This document shows positions 17,822-26,765 of a stretch of 64,000 nucleotides of DNA, one piece after another. Under the pieces are notes generated by a model that saw only the letters and a program-made list of their open reading frames with translations, did not search any database and was not told the DNA's origin. The stretch is from JACKNG01 sp040220855 (GTDB lineage Bacteria; Pseudomonadota; Gammaproteobacteria; Ga0077536): NCBI GenBank assembly GCA_040220855.1, contig JAVJVZ010000055.1, positions 37,857 through 101,856 of the forward strand, written 5' to 3'. Position numbers and translations under genes: made by a program. The first letter of the stretch is position 1, and each line of letters begins with the position of its first letter.

Positions 17822-19141
17822 ATGGAGAAACGTGAATTCGCACGCCGCCGCAAGCGGCTGATGGACCTGGTGGAGCCGGGTTCGATCATCATCCAGCCGA
17901 ATGCCCCGGAGCGCGTGCGCAACCGTGACGTCTATTACCCGTTCCGCTCCGACAGCGACTTCTACTACCTGAGCGGTTTTCCCGAGCCGGAATCGGTGCT
18001 CGTGCTGGTGCCCGATCGACCGCAGGGCGAGTTCCTGCTGTTCTGTCGTGAGAAGGACGCGGAGCAGGAGACCTGGCACGGCCGCCGCGCCGGCCTGGAG
18101 GGCGCCTGCGCCGAGTACGGTGCCGACGATGCCTTCCCGATCACCGATCTCGACGACATCCTGCCCGGTCTGCTCGAGAACAAGGAGCGCATCTATTACA
18201 CGATGGGGCGTTATGCCGACTTCGATCAGCGCCTCGTCAGCTGGCTCAACCGCGTCACTTCCAAGGGGCGCGCCGGCGTGCACGCACCGGACCAGTTCGT
18301 TTCGCTCGGCCACGTGGTGCACGAGATGCGCCTGTTCAAGAGCAGCCAGGAGCTGAAAGCCATGCGACGCGCGGCCGTCATCACCGCCGAAGCGCACCAG
18401 CGCGCGATGGAAGTGTGTCGTCCGGGGATGCGCGAGTACCAGGTCGAGGCCGAGCTCCTGCACTGCTTCATGCGCAATGGCGCGCGCGCGCCGGCCTACC
18501 CGTCGATTGTCGGCAGCGGCGCCAACAGCTGCATCCTGCATTACACGGAAAACGGCGCGACGATGAAGGACGGCGATCTGCTGCTGATCGACGCAGGTGC
18601 CGAGTACGACTACTACGCGGCCGACGTCACGCGGACCTTCCCGGTCGGCGGCGAATTCAGCGAGCATCAGCGCCTCGCTTACGAGATCGTGCTCGAGGCG
18701 CAGGCTGCCGCCATCGCCGAGGTGCGCCCGGGCAATGGCTGGAACGAGCCGCACGAGGCGGCGGTGGAAGTGATCACGCGCGGGTTGATCGATCTCGGCA
18801 TTCTCAAGGGCCGGCTGCGCAAGCTCATCGACAGCGAAGCCTACCGTCCCTATTACATGCACAAGACCGGCCACTGGCTCGGCATGGACGTGCACGACGT
18901 CGGCGACTACAAGCTCGCCGACGAGTGGCGTATCTTCGAACCGGGCATGGTCACGACCATCGAACCGGGCTTGTATTTCGCGGCGAGTGTGCGCGACCTG
19001 CCGAAGGACTGGTGGAACATCGGTATCCGCATCGAAGATGACGTGCTGGTCACCGAGACCGGCCACGAGGTACTGACCGTCGACGCGCCAAAAAGCGTCG
19101 AGGATGTACAGGCCGCGATGCAGCGACGCAGTGCCGCCTGA
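17822..19141 (+). CDS. pepP: Xaa-Pro aminopeptidase
   Basis: M24 dimetal peptidase that removes N-terminal residues preceding proline. 439 residues (E. coli 441). The metal ligands are in place: DAGAEYDYYAADVTRTFP (two Asp), HWLGMDVHDVG (His), TIEPGLYF (Glu) and RIEDDVLV (Glu). An N-terminal AMP_N domain precedes the pita-bread fold. Its 3' end overlaps ubiH by 11 nt. Confidence 0.97.
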   Translation: MEKREFARRRKRLMDLVEPGSIIIQPNAPERVRNRDVYYPFRSDSDFYYLSGFPEPESVLVLVPDRPQGEFLLFCREKDAEQETWHGRRAGLEGACAEYGADDAFPITDLDDILPGLLENKERIYYTMGRYADFDQRLVSWLNRVTSKGRAGVHAPDQFVSLGHVVHEMRLFKSSQELKAMRRAAVITAEAHQRAMEVCRPGMREYQVEAELLHCFMRNGARAPAYPSIVGSGANSCILHYTENGATMKDGDLLLIDAGAEYDYYAADVTRTFPVGGEFSEHQRLAYEIVLEAQAAAIAEVRPGNGWNEPHEAAVEVITRGLIDLGILKGRLRKLIDSEAYRPYYMHKTGHWLGMDVHDVGDYKLADEWRIFEPGMVTTIEPGLYFAASVRDLPKDWWNIGIRIEDDVLVTETGHEVLTVDAPKSVEDVQAAMQRRSAA

Positions 19142-20336
19142 GTTCGACTGCATCGTCGTCGGTGCCGGGCTGGTCGGCAGCGCGGCAGCCTGTACGCTTG
19201 CCGCCAGCGGGCGTCGCGTGCTGGTCGTGGAACGCCGCGCGCCGCTGCACACGCTGCCCGACGACGTTCGAGCGCTCGTTCTCGCGCCAGCCTCGGTGCA
19301 GGTGCTCGGGCGCTGTGGCCTGTGGCCCGCGCTGGCACCTCACGCGGCAGCGATCCGACGCATCCATATCAGTGAGCGTGGTGCCTTCGGGCGCGTGCGG
19401 CTCGATGCCGCGGAGGCCGGCCTCGCCGCCCTTGGCTGGTCATGCCCGGCCGACGTCATGCTGCGCGAAATGAATGGCGGCCTCGTGCACGGCGATGGTA
19501 TCGAGGTGCGCTGGTCGACCCGATTCATCGATGCCAGGGCGCGTGATGATGCTATCGAGGTCGAACTCGCCACGCCCGCGGGTGAGGCGCGCGTGTCGGC
19601 CCGCCTGCTCGTGGGTGCCGACGGCGCGCGCTCGGCGGTGCGCCACGCTGCCGGCATCGAGCTGGACAGCGTCGACTATGGCCAGAGCGCGATCGTCGCC
19701 AACCTGGAAGCGCCGGCACTCGCGGCGGATCTTGCCCTCGAGCACTTCACCGACGAAGGGCCGCTCGCGCTCATCCCGCGCGGCGGCGCGCGTTTCGTCA
19801 GCGTACAGTGCCTCGCGCGCGAGCACGCGCAGGCGGCAGCCTCTCTGGCCGCGCCGGAGTACCTTGCACAGCTCGCTGCGCGCGCCGGTCAGCGTCTCGG
19901 ACCGCTCACCGCGCTCGGCCCGCGACGCCTGCATCCCCTCGCGCGCCAACGCGCGCGCTCGCTCACCGGCGCGCGCACCGTGATTCTCGGTAACGCCGCC
20001 AACACGGTTCATCCGAACGGTGCGCAGGGCCTGAATCTCGGCCTGCGCGACGTTGCGGCACTCGATGCCGCGCTGCGCGCGGCCGATGACGCCGGCGCCA
20101 GCGAAGCATTGGCAGCGTACGCCGCCCTGCGCGCGCGCGATCACCGCGCCATCGGCGGCTTCACCCATGCCGCCGCGCAGGCCTTCGCCTCGACCCTGCT
20201 GCCGGCGCGCTGTGCGCGACGCGTCGTGCTCGGCGCGCTCGCGCATGTGCCGGCGCTGCGTCGCGCGCTGGTCGCCGAGCTCAGTGGCCTGGGTGCACTG
20301 GCGCGACTCGGCGTGGCGCCGGAGTCACCGGCGTGA
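19131..20336 (+). CDS. ubiH: 2-octaprenyl-6-methoxyphenol hydroxylase
   Basis: FAD-dependent monooxygenase of ubiquinone synthesis. 401 residues from the GTG inside the pepP end; this start puts the dinucleotide-binding motif VVGAGLVGSAAA at residue 7, as in homologues. The second FAD motif ILGNAANTVHPNGAQGLNLGLRD is intact. UbiH and UbiI are close paralogues; this copy is assigned UbiH from its place right after pepP. Stop overlaps the ubiI start (GTGA). Confidence 0.92.
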   Translation: MPPEFDCIVVGAGLVGSAAACTLAASGRRVLVVERRAPLHTLPDDVRALVLAPASVQVLGRCGLWPALAPHAAAIRRIHISERGAFGRVRLDAAEAGLAALGWSCPADVMLREMNGGLVHGDGIEVRWSTRFIDARARDDAIEVELATPAGEARVSARLLVGADGARSAVRHAAGIELDSVDYGQSAIVANLEAPALAADLALEHFTDEGPLALIPRGGARFVSVQCLAREHAQAAASLAAPEYLAQLAARAGQRLGPLTALGPRRLHPLARQRARSLTGARTVILGNAANTVHPNGAQGLNLGLRDVAALDAALRAADDAGASEALAAYAALRARDHRAIGGFTHAAAQAFASTLLPARCARRVVLGALAHVPALRRALVAELSGLGALARLGVAPESPA

Positions 20337-21544
20337 GCGATCACTTCGACGTCCTCGTCGTCGGTGCCGGCGTCACCGGTCTCACGAGCACCGCCCTGAT
20401 GGCACGCGCCGGCGCGCGCGTCGGGCTGGTCGCACCGCTCGAGGACAGCACGCCGCCGAGCGGTGACATCGGCCTGCGCACGCTCGCCATCACCCCGGCC
20501 TCGATGCGTATCCTCGCCGCCGCCGGCGCGTGGAAGTACCTCGACCTCGAGCGCGTCGGGCGCTTCGACGCCATGGAAGTGTGGGATGCGGGTTCGTCGG
20601 GCACGCTCGCCTTCGCGCCCGACGTCCTGCACGAAGGCCCCATGGGTTACATCGTCGAGTACCAGAATCTCGTCGCCGCCCTTGCCCGGGCGCTGGCGCG
20701 GGCGCCGGTCTCGCGCATCGCGCATCGGGTGCAGGGGCTCGACCGTAGCATCGGCCACGCGCTCGTCCTCGACGACGGTGAGCGGCTCGAAGCACGCCTG
20801 GTGGTCGCCGCGGACGGTGCCCACTCGCAACTGCGCACGGCGGCCGGCATCACCTGGCAGCATCGTGGCTACGCGCAGCGCGCGCTGGTCGCGAACGTCG
20901 TGACCGCCGAGCCGCACGGCGACGTCGCGCGCCAGCGCTTCCTGCCGAGTGGTCCGCTCGCCTTTCTGCCGCTCGCCGCGCCGTGCGCATCGTCGATCGT
21001 GTGGTCGTGTAACGAGGCCCTCGCGAGTTCGCTCGAGGAGATGGATGACCACGCGTTCACCGCGGCGCTCACCGAGGCCTTCGAGGGGCGCCTCGGCGCC
21101 GTCGTCGAAGTCTCGAAGCGCACGTCCTACGCACTCGCCCGCGCGCGTGCCGAACGCCTCGTCGATGGCCCGCTTGCGCTGGTCGGAGACGCCGCGCACC
21201 TGGTGCATCCGCTCGCCGGGCAGGGCCTCAACCTCGGCCTGCTCGACGTCGCTGCGCTCGCCGAGTGTGTCGGCAGCGTGTCCGCCGGCCGTTGGCCGCA
21301 TCCCGCGGCGCTGCGTCGCTACGAGCGCTGGCGCAAGAGCGAAGCGCTCGCAATGACGCTGGTCACCGACGGCCTCGAGCGACTGTTCGCGCGCGAAGAG
21401 CGCCCGCTGCGCTGGCTGCGCGGTGCCGGAGTCGCCGTCACCGGTCGCGTTCCCGGGCTGGTACCGTGGTTGTGCGCACAGGCGATGGGCGATCGCGGCG
21501 ACCTGCCGCGCATTGCGCGCGCCGGCGGCGACAGCGCGTCCTGA
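20333..21544 (+). CDS. ubiI: ubiquinone biosynthesis FAD-dependent hydroxylase, UbiI-type
   Basis: Second ubiquinone hydroxylase (VisC/UbiI family), 403 residues, GTG start coupled to ubiH. FAD motifs VVGAGVTGLTST near residue 8 and LVGDAAHLVHPLAGQGLNLGLLD near residue 285 are intact. Probably introduces the C5 hydroxyl, but paralogues in this family (UbiL/UbiM) overlap in specificity, so the regiochemistry is inferred. It ends the ygfB-pepP-ubiH-ubiI operon. Confidence 0.88.
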   Translation: MSDHFDVLVVGAGVTGLTSTALMARAGARVGLVAPLEDSTPPSGDIGLRTLAITPASMRILAAAGAWKYLDLERVGRFDAMEVWDAGSSGTLAFAPDVLHEGPMGYIVEYQNLVAALARALARAPVSRIAHRVQGLDRSIGHALVLDDGERLEARLVVAADGAHSQLRTAAGITWQHRGYAQRALVANVVTAEPHGDVARQRFLPSGPLAFLPLAAPCASSIVWSCNEALASSLEEMDDHAFTAALTEAFEGRLGAVVEVSKRTSYALARARAERLVDGPLALVGDAAHLVHPLAGQGLNLGLLDVAALAECVGSVSAGRWPHPAALRRYERWRKSEALAMTLVTDGLERLFAREERPLRWLRGAGVAVTGRVPGLVPWLCAQAMGDRGDLPRIARAGGDSAS

Positions 21545-21574
21545 GAGGCGCAGCAGGCGCTGGCGGTTTGCTCG

Positions 21575-21717
21575 ACAGGCTGGTGAAGAACGTTGCGAGA
21601 CGTGCGGGCTGCAAGGCGCGTGCGAGCCGAGGACCGGCGTTTATGCGGATAAATGAGGACCGCAGGCGAGTGCGCAACGCCGCAGACCGTGCCCGCAGCC
21701 GTTTTTCACCGGCCTGT
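21575..21717. repeat. 143-bp imperfect palindrome with terminal inverted repeats
   Basis: The ends are 17-18 bp inverted repeats (ACAGGCTGGTGAAGAAC at left; the complement of GTTTTTCACCGGCCTGT at right, 15 of 17 matching). Internally the element can fold further; the centre has TTTAT-GCGG-ATAAA. It fills the space between ubiI and purC and contains no gene. The form is that of a small non-autonomous mobile or interspersed element (MITE/REP-like). The rest of the 400-bp gap (21718-21943) shows nothing further that is recognisable. Confidence 0.6.
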
Positions 21718-21943
21718 TGATGCCCCGCGTGCCAGCGCCTGCCGTCACGGCGGCCGGGGCAGCGACTGCGACGAACCGCGTGTCGCCGCATGTGCACGGC
21801 GTGCCACGAATCACGTTGCTGCGGCCTACGTGCGGCGCCCGGGATCGACACCTGCGCCTGGCCGCACGGCGCCCCGTCACGGTGCCACTGGTGGCGGTGG
21901 CGGGGCTTCGGCAGAATAGCCGGCCCCGAAGCGAACCGCTGTC

Positions 21944-22837
21944 ATGATGCACGACTACACCGCTCTCTACGAAACGCATCTCAAGTCCTTGCCGCTCGTC
22001 GCGCGCGGCAAGGTGCGTGACATCTACGCGGTGGGCGACCGGCACCTGCTCATCGTCACCACCGATCGGCTGTCCGCCTTCGACGTCATCATGCCCGACC
22101 CGGTGCCGGGCAAGGGTGCGATCCTGACCGCGGTGTCGAACTTCTGGTTCGCGCGTATGCGCGACATCATCCCCAATCATCTCGTCGACATCACGCTCGA
22201 GGAAGCCGTGCCGGATGCCGCCGAACGGCGTCTCGTCGAAGGGCGTGCGGTGGTGGTGCGCAAGCTGCGCGCCCTGCCGGTCGAAGCCGTCGCGCGTGGT
22301 TACCTGATAGGCTCCGGCTGGAAGGACTACCAGCGCAGCGGTGCAGTCTGTGGCATTCCGCTGCCGGGCGGGCTCGAGCAGGCCGCCGAACTGCCGGAGC
22401 CGATTTTCACGCCGGCAACCAAGGCCGCCGTCGGTGATCACGACGAGAACATCGACTTCGCGCGAACCTGCGAGCTGATCGGGCGCGAGCGCGCCGAGCG
22501 CGTGCGCGAGGTGACTTTGCGCATCTACCGCGAAGCGGCCGCCTATGCACGAGGCAAGGGCATCATCATCGCCGATACCAAGTTCGAATTCGGTCTCGAC
22601 GACAACGACGAGCTGTTTCTCATCGACGAGATCCTGACGCCCGATTCCTCGCGCTTCTGGCCGGCCGATGCCTGGCAGGTCGGTATCAGCCCGCCGAGCT
22701 TCGACAAGCAGTTCGTGCGCGATTATCTCGAGACGCTCGACTGGGACAAGCGCGCGCCCGGCCCGCACTTGCCGCCCGAGATCCTCGCGCAGACTGCTGC
22801 CCGCTATCGCGAGGCGCTGGAGCGCCTGACCGCTTGA
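21944..22837 (+). CDS. purC: phosphoribosylaminoimidazole-succinocarboxamide synthase
   Basis: SAICAR synthase of purine synthesis. 297 residues, the longer proteobacterial/yeast-like form. Characteristic segments: GKVRDIYAVGDRHLLIVTTDRLSAFDV at the N-terminus, EAVARGYLIGSGWKDYQ, IADTKFEFG and LIDEILTPDSSRFW. Two adjacent ATGs are available; the first is used. It stands alone, flanked by the palindromic element and the MDR gene. Confidence 0.97.
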   Translation: MMHDYTALYETHLKSLPLVARGKVRDIYAVGDRHLLIVTTDRLSAFDVIMPDPVPGKGAILTAVSNFWFARMRDIIPNHLVDITLEEAVPDAAERRLVEGRAVVVRKLRALPVEAVARGYLIGSGWKDYQRSGAVCGIPLPGGLEQAAELPEPIFTPATKAAVGDHDENIDFARTCELIGRERAERVREVTLRIYREAAAYARGKGIIIADTKFEFGLDDNDELFLIDEILTPDSSRFWPADAWQVGISPPSFDKQFVRDYLETLDWDKRAPGPHLPPEILAQTAARYREALERLTA

Positions 22838-22855
22838 AGCAGTTTGCAGCAGTGA

Positions 22856-22880
22856 GCGCGCCTGCCTGGGCAAGGCGCGC
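22856..22880. terminator. possible purC terminator hairpin
   Basis: Perfect stem GCGCGCCT-N9-AGGCGCGC 18 bp after the purC stop. No T-run follows, so termination is uncertain. Confidence 0.35.
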
Positions 22881-23056
22881 ATGCTGCGGGACGCGCAGGG
22901 TGTTCGGCAACAACGAGCAGCACGCAGGAACACGCGACAGCGACGGGCCGCGCAATCCGTTGCACGACAAGACCCGGGCACGCGCATTCGCGTCGCCGCC
23001 CGCACGGCGCCGGCATGCCGGCGCGCACCACCAGCAACATCATCGAGGAGCACACC

Positions 23057-24064
23057 ATGCACGCCATCGAAGTCCGCTACCCCGCCACGCTCGACACGCT
23101 CACGCTGGCCGAGCGTCCCGATCCGACGCCGGGCCCGGGTGAGGTCTGTGTGCGCGTGCGCGCAAGCTCGCTCAACTACCACGACTACGCGGTCGTCACC
23201 GGTATGCTGCCGACGGAGAATGGCCGCATCCCGATGTCGGACGGGGCCGGCGAGGTGGTCGCTGTCGGCGCTGGCGTGACGGCATTCGAGATCGGCGACG
23301 CCGTCATGTCTACGTTCTTCCCGCACTGGCCGGGCGGTCCGGTCAGCGCCGAGCGCGCGCGCGGCGTACCGGGCGATCACGTCGACGGCTTTGCCGCCGA
23401 ACTCGTGTGCATGCCAGCGGATGCTTTCACGCGCATTCCGGCCGGCTACTCGATGGCGGAAGCGGCGACCCTGCCCTGTGCTGCGCTGACGGCCTGGCGC
23501 GCGCTGTTCGTCGAGGATGCCGTGCGTGCCGGCGACTGGGTGCTGACCCAGGGCAGTGGCGGGGTCTCGGTGTTCGCGCTGCAGCTCGCCAAGGCGGCCG
23601 GGGCACGCGTCATCGCGACGTCCTCGTCGCCGCAGAAGATCGAGCGCCTGCGTGCGCTCGGTGCCGATCACGTGATCAACTACAAGGAAACGCCGGAGTG
23701 GGGCGTCGAAGCGATGCGCCTGACGGGCGGCCGCGGCGTCGACGTGGTGGTCGAGATCGGCGGCGCGGGCACATTACCGCAGTCGATCGAAGCGACCCGC
23801 GTCGGCGGCCATATCTCGCTCATCGGTGTACTCGCCGGCTGGGGTGGCGAGGTTCCGACCGCGGCGCTCATGTGGAAGAACATCCGTCTCGTCGGCATCA
23901 CGGTCGGCTCGATCGAAGACCAGCGCAATCTCGTCGAAGCGCTCGAAGCGACCGGAATCCGCCCCGTCATCGACCGCAGCTTCCCACTCGCCCAGATCGC
24001 CGACGCCTTCCGCCACCAGGCCTCGCAGACCCACTTCGGCAAGATCTGCCTCAGCATCCCCTGA
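23057..24064 (+). CDS. zinc-independent NAD(P)-dependent alcohol dehydrogenase/quinone oxidoreductase (MDR)
   Basis: 335-residue medium-chain dehydrogenase/reductase. GroES-like N-terminal domain (RASSLNYHDYAVVTG, SDGAGEVVAVGAGV) and a Rossmann domain with QGSGGVSVFALQLAKAAGA. The structural-zinc cysteine cluster and catalytic-zinc ligands are absent, so this is a zinc-independent reductase. The start is fixed by GAGGAG upstream of MHAIEVRY. The substrate is unknown. It converges on pyk, with a 54-bp palindrome between them. Confidence 0.85.
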   Translation: MHAIEVRYPATLDTLTLAERPDPTPGPGEVCVRVRASSLNYHDYAVVTGMLPTENGRIPMSDGAGEVVAVGAGVTAFEIGDAVMSTFFPHWPGGPVSAERARGVPGDHVDGFAAELVCMPADAFTRIPAGYSMAEAATLPCAALTAWRALFVEDAVRAGDWVLTQGSGGVSVFALQLAKAAGARVIATSSSPQKIERLRALGADHVINYKETPEWGVEAMRLTGGRGVDVVVEIGGAGTLPQSIEATRVGGHISLIGVLAGWGGEVPTAALMWKNIRLVGITVGSIEDQRNLVEALEATGIRPVIDRSFPLAQIADAFRHQASQTHFGKICLSIP

Positions 24065-24075
24065 ACGATCGATCA

Positions 24076-24129
24076 GGGTCAGACACCTGTGGATAAGTCG
24101 CTCGCGACTTATCCACAGGTGTCTGACCC
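24076..24129. repeat. 54-bp perfect inverted repeat carrying two DnaA boxes
   Basis: Two 25-bp arms with no mismatch around a 4-bp CTCG loop, between convergent genes. Each arm contains a consensus DnaA box: TGTGGATAA at 24088-24096 and TTATCCACA at 24109-24117, facing each other. The outer part reads GGGTCAGACACC. It could act as a bidirectional terminator hairpin, an interspersed repeat, or a DnaA-binding site; see findings. Confidence 0.8.
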
Positions 24130-24157
24130 TTGTGACCCTCGTCTGTCGCCGGCCAAC

Positions 24158-25600
24158 TCAGCCGACATGCTCCACGAACGCCCCCACCGTCACAATCTTC
24201 ATCCCGTTTGTGCTGCCCGAGTGGCCGTGCAGGTCGCCCTTGGTGATGATCACGCGGTCGCCGGTGGTGACCGCGCCACGGGCTTCGAGCAGTGACAGCA
24301 CGGCGTGGGTGACTTCACTGTAGGGCACGCTGTTGATGTCGAACCACGCGGGGTAGACGTCGCGGTAGAGCGCGACCTTGCGCAGGGTCGAGGTGTGGCT
24401 GGACAGTGCGAAGATGGGAATGGCGGTGTTGGCGCGCGACATCCACAGCGCCGTGCGGCCGGACTCGGTGAGCGCGGCGATGGCCTTCACGCCCATGCGG
24501 TTGCCGCAGTAGATGGCGGACATCGCGATGGCTTCGTCGACGCGCTCGAAAGCGACGTCCGGCAGCATCGAGGAGGCCGGATCGGTCCACTCGTTCTCGG
24601 CGCCCATGCACACACGTGACATCGCGGCGACCGCGCGGTCGGGGTAGGCGCCGACGCTGGTCTCGCCGGACAGCATCACGGCATCGGTGCCGTCGAGCAC
24701 CGCGTTGGCGACGTCGAACACCTCGGCGCGCGTCGGCAGGGGGTGTTCGATCATCGATTCCATCATCTGCGTCGCGGTAATCACGGTGCGATGCTGGGCG
24801 CGGGCGCGCGCCACGAGCTGTTTCTGTGCCGGCGGCAGACGCGCGTCGCCGATCTCGACGCCGAGATCGCCGCGCGCGATCATGATGCAGTCCGAGGCGG
24901 CGATGATCTCGTCGGCATAGTCGAGCGCTTCGGCACGTTCGATCTTGGCGATGATGCCGGCTTTGCCGCCGGCCTCCTCGATCAGCGCGCGCGCCGCTTC
25001 GATGTCCTCGGCGGTACGCGGGAAGGACACCGCGATGTAGTCGGCGCCGTGCGCGAGCGCATGCACGAGATCGGCCCGGTCCTTGGGCGTCAGCGCGGGC
25101 GCCGAGAGGCCGCCGCCCTGGCGGTTGATGCCCTTGTGGTCGGACAGCGTGCCGCCGGTCACCACGGTCGTTTCGATGACCGCCCCGCTGACACGTTCGA
25201 CGCCGAGCACGATGCGGCCGTCGTCGACCAGCAGCGTGTCACCGGCGTGCACGTCGCCAGGCAGCTCGGTATACGTCACGCCGACCTGCTCGACGGTGCC
25301 GGCGTCGGCGGCGAGCCCGGCGTCGATGACGAAGCGTGCGCCCTCGACGAGTTCGACCGGGCCGTCGCGGAAACACTCGAGGCGGATCTTCGGGCCCTGC
25401 AGGTCGGCGATGAGGCCGATCTCGCGTCCGGCCGCCTGCGCTGCCTCGCGCACTTCGCGCGCGCGCCGCGCGTGGTCGTCCTGGCTGCCGTGCGAGTAAT
25501 TGAGGCGTGCCGCATCGAGGCCGGCGGCGACGAGCCGGGCAAGCATGCCCGGCCGGTCGGTCGCCGGCCCCAGCGTGGCGACGATCTTGGTGCGTCTCAC
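24158..25600 (-). CDS. pyk: pyruvate kinase
   Basis: Converts PEP and ADP to pyruvate and ATP. 480 residues (type II/PykA-like length). Catalytic segments: KIVATLGPATDRPGM at the N-terminus, MIARGDLGVEIG, and ITATQMMESMIEHPLPTRAEVFDVANAVLDG. Its start overlaps the pgk stop by 4 nt, making it the last gene of tkt-gap-pgk-pyk. Confidence 0.96.
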   Translation of the reverse strand: MRRTKIVATLGPATDRPGMLARLVAAGLDAARLNYSHGSQDDHARRAREVREAAQAAGREIGLIADLQGPKIRLECFRDGPVELVEGARFVIDAGLAADAGTVEQVGVTYTELPGDVHAGDTLLVDDGRIVLGVERVSGAVIETTVVTGGTLSDHKGINRQGGGLSAPALTPKDRADLVHALAHGADYIAVSFPRTAEDIEAARALIEEAGGKAGIIAKIERAEALDYADEIIAASDCIMIARGDLGVEIGDARLPPAQKQLVARARAQHRTVITATQMMESMIEHPLPTRAEVFDVANAVLDGTDAVMLSGETSVGAYPDRAVAAMSRVCMGAENEWTDPASSMLPDVAFERVDEAIAMSAIYCGNRMGVKAIAALTESGRTALWMSRANTAIPIFALSSHTSTLRKVALYRDVYPAWFDINSVPYSEVTHAVLSLLEARGAVTTGDRVIITKGDLHGHSGSTNGMKIVTVGAFVEHVG

Positions 25601-26760
25601 CCCGCGCCCGCGCGGGCCTTCAGCACCGCGATGGCAGGCAGCGTCTTGCCCTCGAGAAACTCGAGGAAGGCGCCGCCGGCGGTCGAGATATAGGAGATGC
25701 CGTTGGCCACGCCGAATTTCGCGATCGCGGCCAGCGTGTCACCGCCGCCGGCGATGGAGAAGGCGTCGCTCGCGGCGATTGCACGGGCGAGCTTCTCGGT
25801 GCCGGCAGCGAAGCCGGCGAACTCGAATACGCCGAGCGGGCCGTTCCACACCACCGTGCCGGCATCGCGGATGATGGCGCACAGGCGATCGACCGAGTCA
25901 GGGCCGAGATCCATGATCATGTCGTCGGCACGGACCTCGTCGACTGCCTTGATCACGCCCGCTTCGTTCTCGTCGAAGCGCTTGCCGACGACGACGTCGG
26001 TGGGCACCGGGATGTCGGCGTCGCCGTCGATGAGGCGGCGCGCGATGTCGAGCATCTCGTCCTCGCACAGCGACTGGCCGATCTCGTGGCCGGCCGCGCG
26101 CAGGAAGGTGTTGGCGATGCCGCCACCGACGACGAGCTGGTCGACCTTGGTCACGAGCGTCTCGAGCAGATCGAGCTTGGTCGAGACCTTGGCGCCGCCG
26201 ACGATGGCGACGAGCGGGCGCCGCGGCGCTTCGAGCGCGCGCTCGAGGGCTTCCACCTCGGCCATCAGCAGCGGTCCCGCGCAGGCCACCGGTGCGAACT
26301 TCGCCACGGCATGCGTGGAGGCCTGCGCACGATGGGCGGTGGCGAAGGCGTCGTTGACGAACACGTCGCAGAGTGCGGCCATGCGCCTCGCGAGCGTTTC
26401 GTCGTCGGCCTTTTCACCGACCAGGAAGCGCGTGTTCTCGCACAACGTCAGGGTGCCCGGCGGCGCATCGACGCCGTCGAGCCAGTTCGGCGCGAAGGCG
26501 ACCGGGCGATCGAGCAGGCGTGCCAGCGCGTCGGCCACCGGGGCGAGCGACGCGGCGGCGTCGACCACGCCTTCCTTGGGCCGGCCGAGATGGGACATGA
26601 CGAGCACGCCGGCGCCGGCGTCGAGCGCCGCGCGCAGGGTCGGCAGCGCGGCGCGCAGGCGGGTGTCGTCCGTGATCGCGCCGTTCTTCATCGGCACGTT
26701 GAAGTCCTCGCGAACGAGCACGCGCTTGCCCGCGAGGTCGACGTCGCTCATGCGCAGCAT
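25597..26760 (-). CDS. pgk: phosphoglycerate kinase
   Basis: Interconverts 1,3-bisphosphoglycerate and 3-phosphoglycerate. 387 residues from MLRMSDVDL, equal to E. coli Pgk. Family signatures RVLVREDFNVPMKNG, MSHLGRPKEG and the C-terminal FSIAGGGDTLAAI nucleotide loop are present. The gap gene ends 5 bp upstream and pyk overlaps downstream. Confidence 0.97.
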   Translation of the reverse strand: MLRMSDVDLAGKRVLVREDFNVPMKNGAITDDTRLRAALPTLRAALDAGAGVLVMSHLGRPKEGVVDAAASLAPVADALARLLDRPVAFAPNWLDGVDAPPGTLTLCENTRFLVGEKADDETLARRMAALCDVFVNDAFATAHRAQASTHAVAKFAPVACAGPLLMAEVEALERALEAPRRPLVAIVGGAKVSTKLDLLETLVTKVDQLVVGGGIANTFLRAAGHEIGQSLCEDEMLDIARRLIDGDADIPVPTDVVVGKRFDENEAGVIKAVDEVRADDMIMDLGPDSVDRLCAIIRDAGTVVWNGPLGVFEFAGFAAGTEKLARAIAASDAFSIAGGGDTLAAIAKFGVANGISYISTAGGAFLEFLEGKTLPAIAVLKARAGAG

Positions 26761-26765
26761 CGAGG

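Noticed and set aside
17147..19252. 701-codon minus frame across pepP and ygfB
   Set aside because: Antisense shadow of two well-supported genes; composition is typical of a GC-biased antisense frame.
24076..24129. Chromosomal replication origin
   Set aside because: Only two DnaA boxes, no AT-rich unwinding element, and no dnaA, dnaN, gidA or rpmH genes near by.
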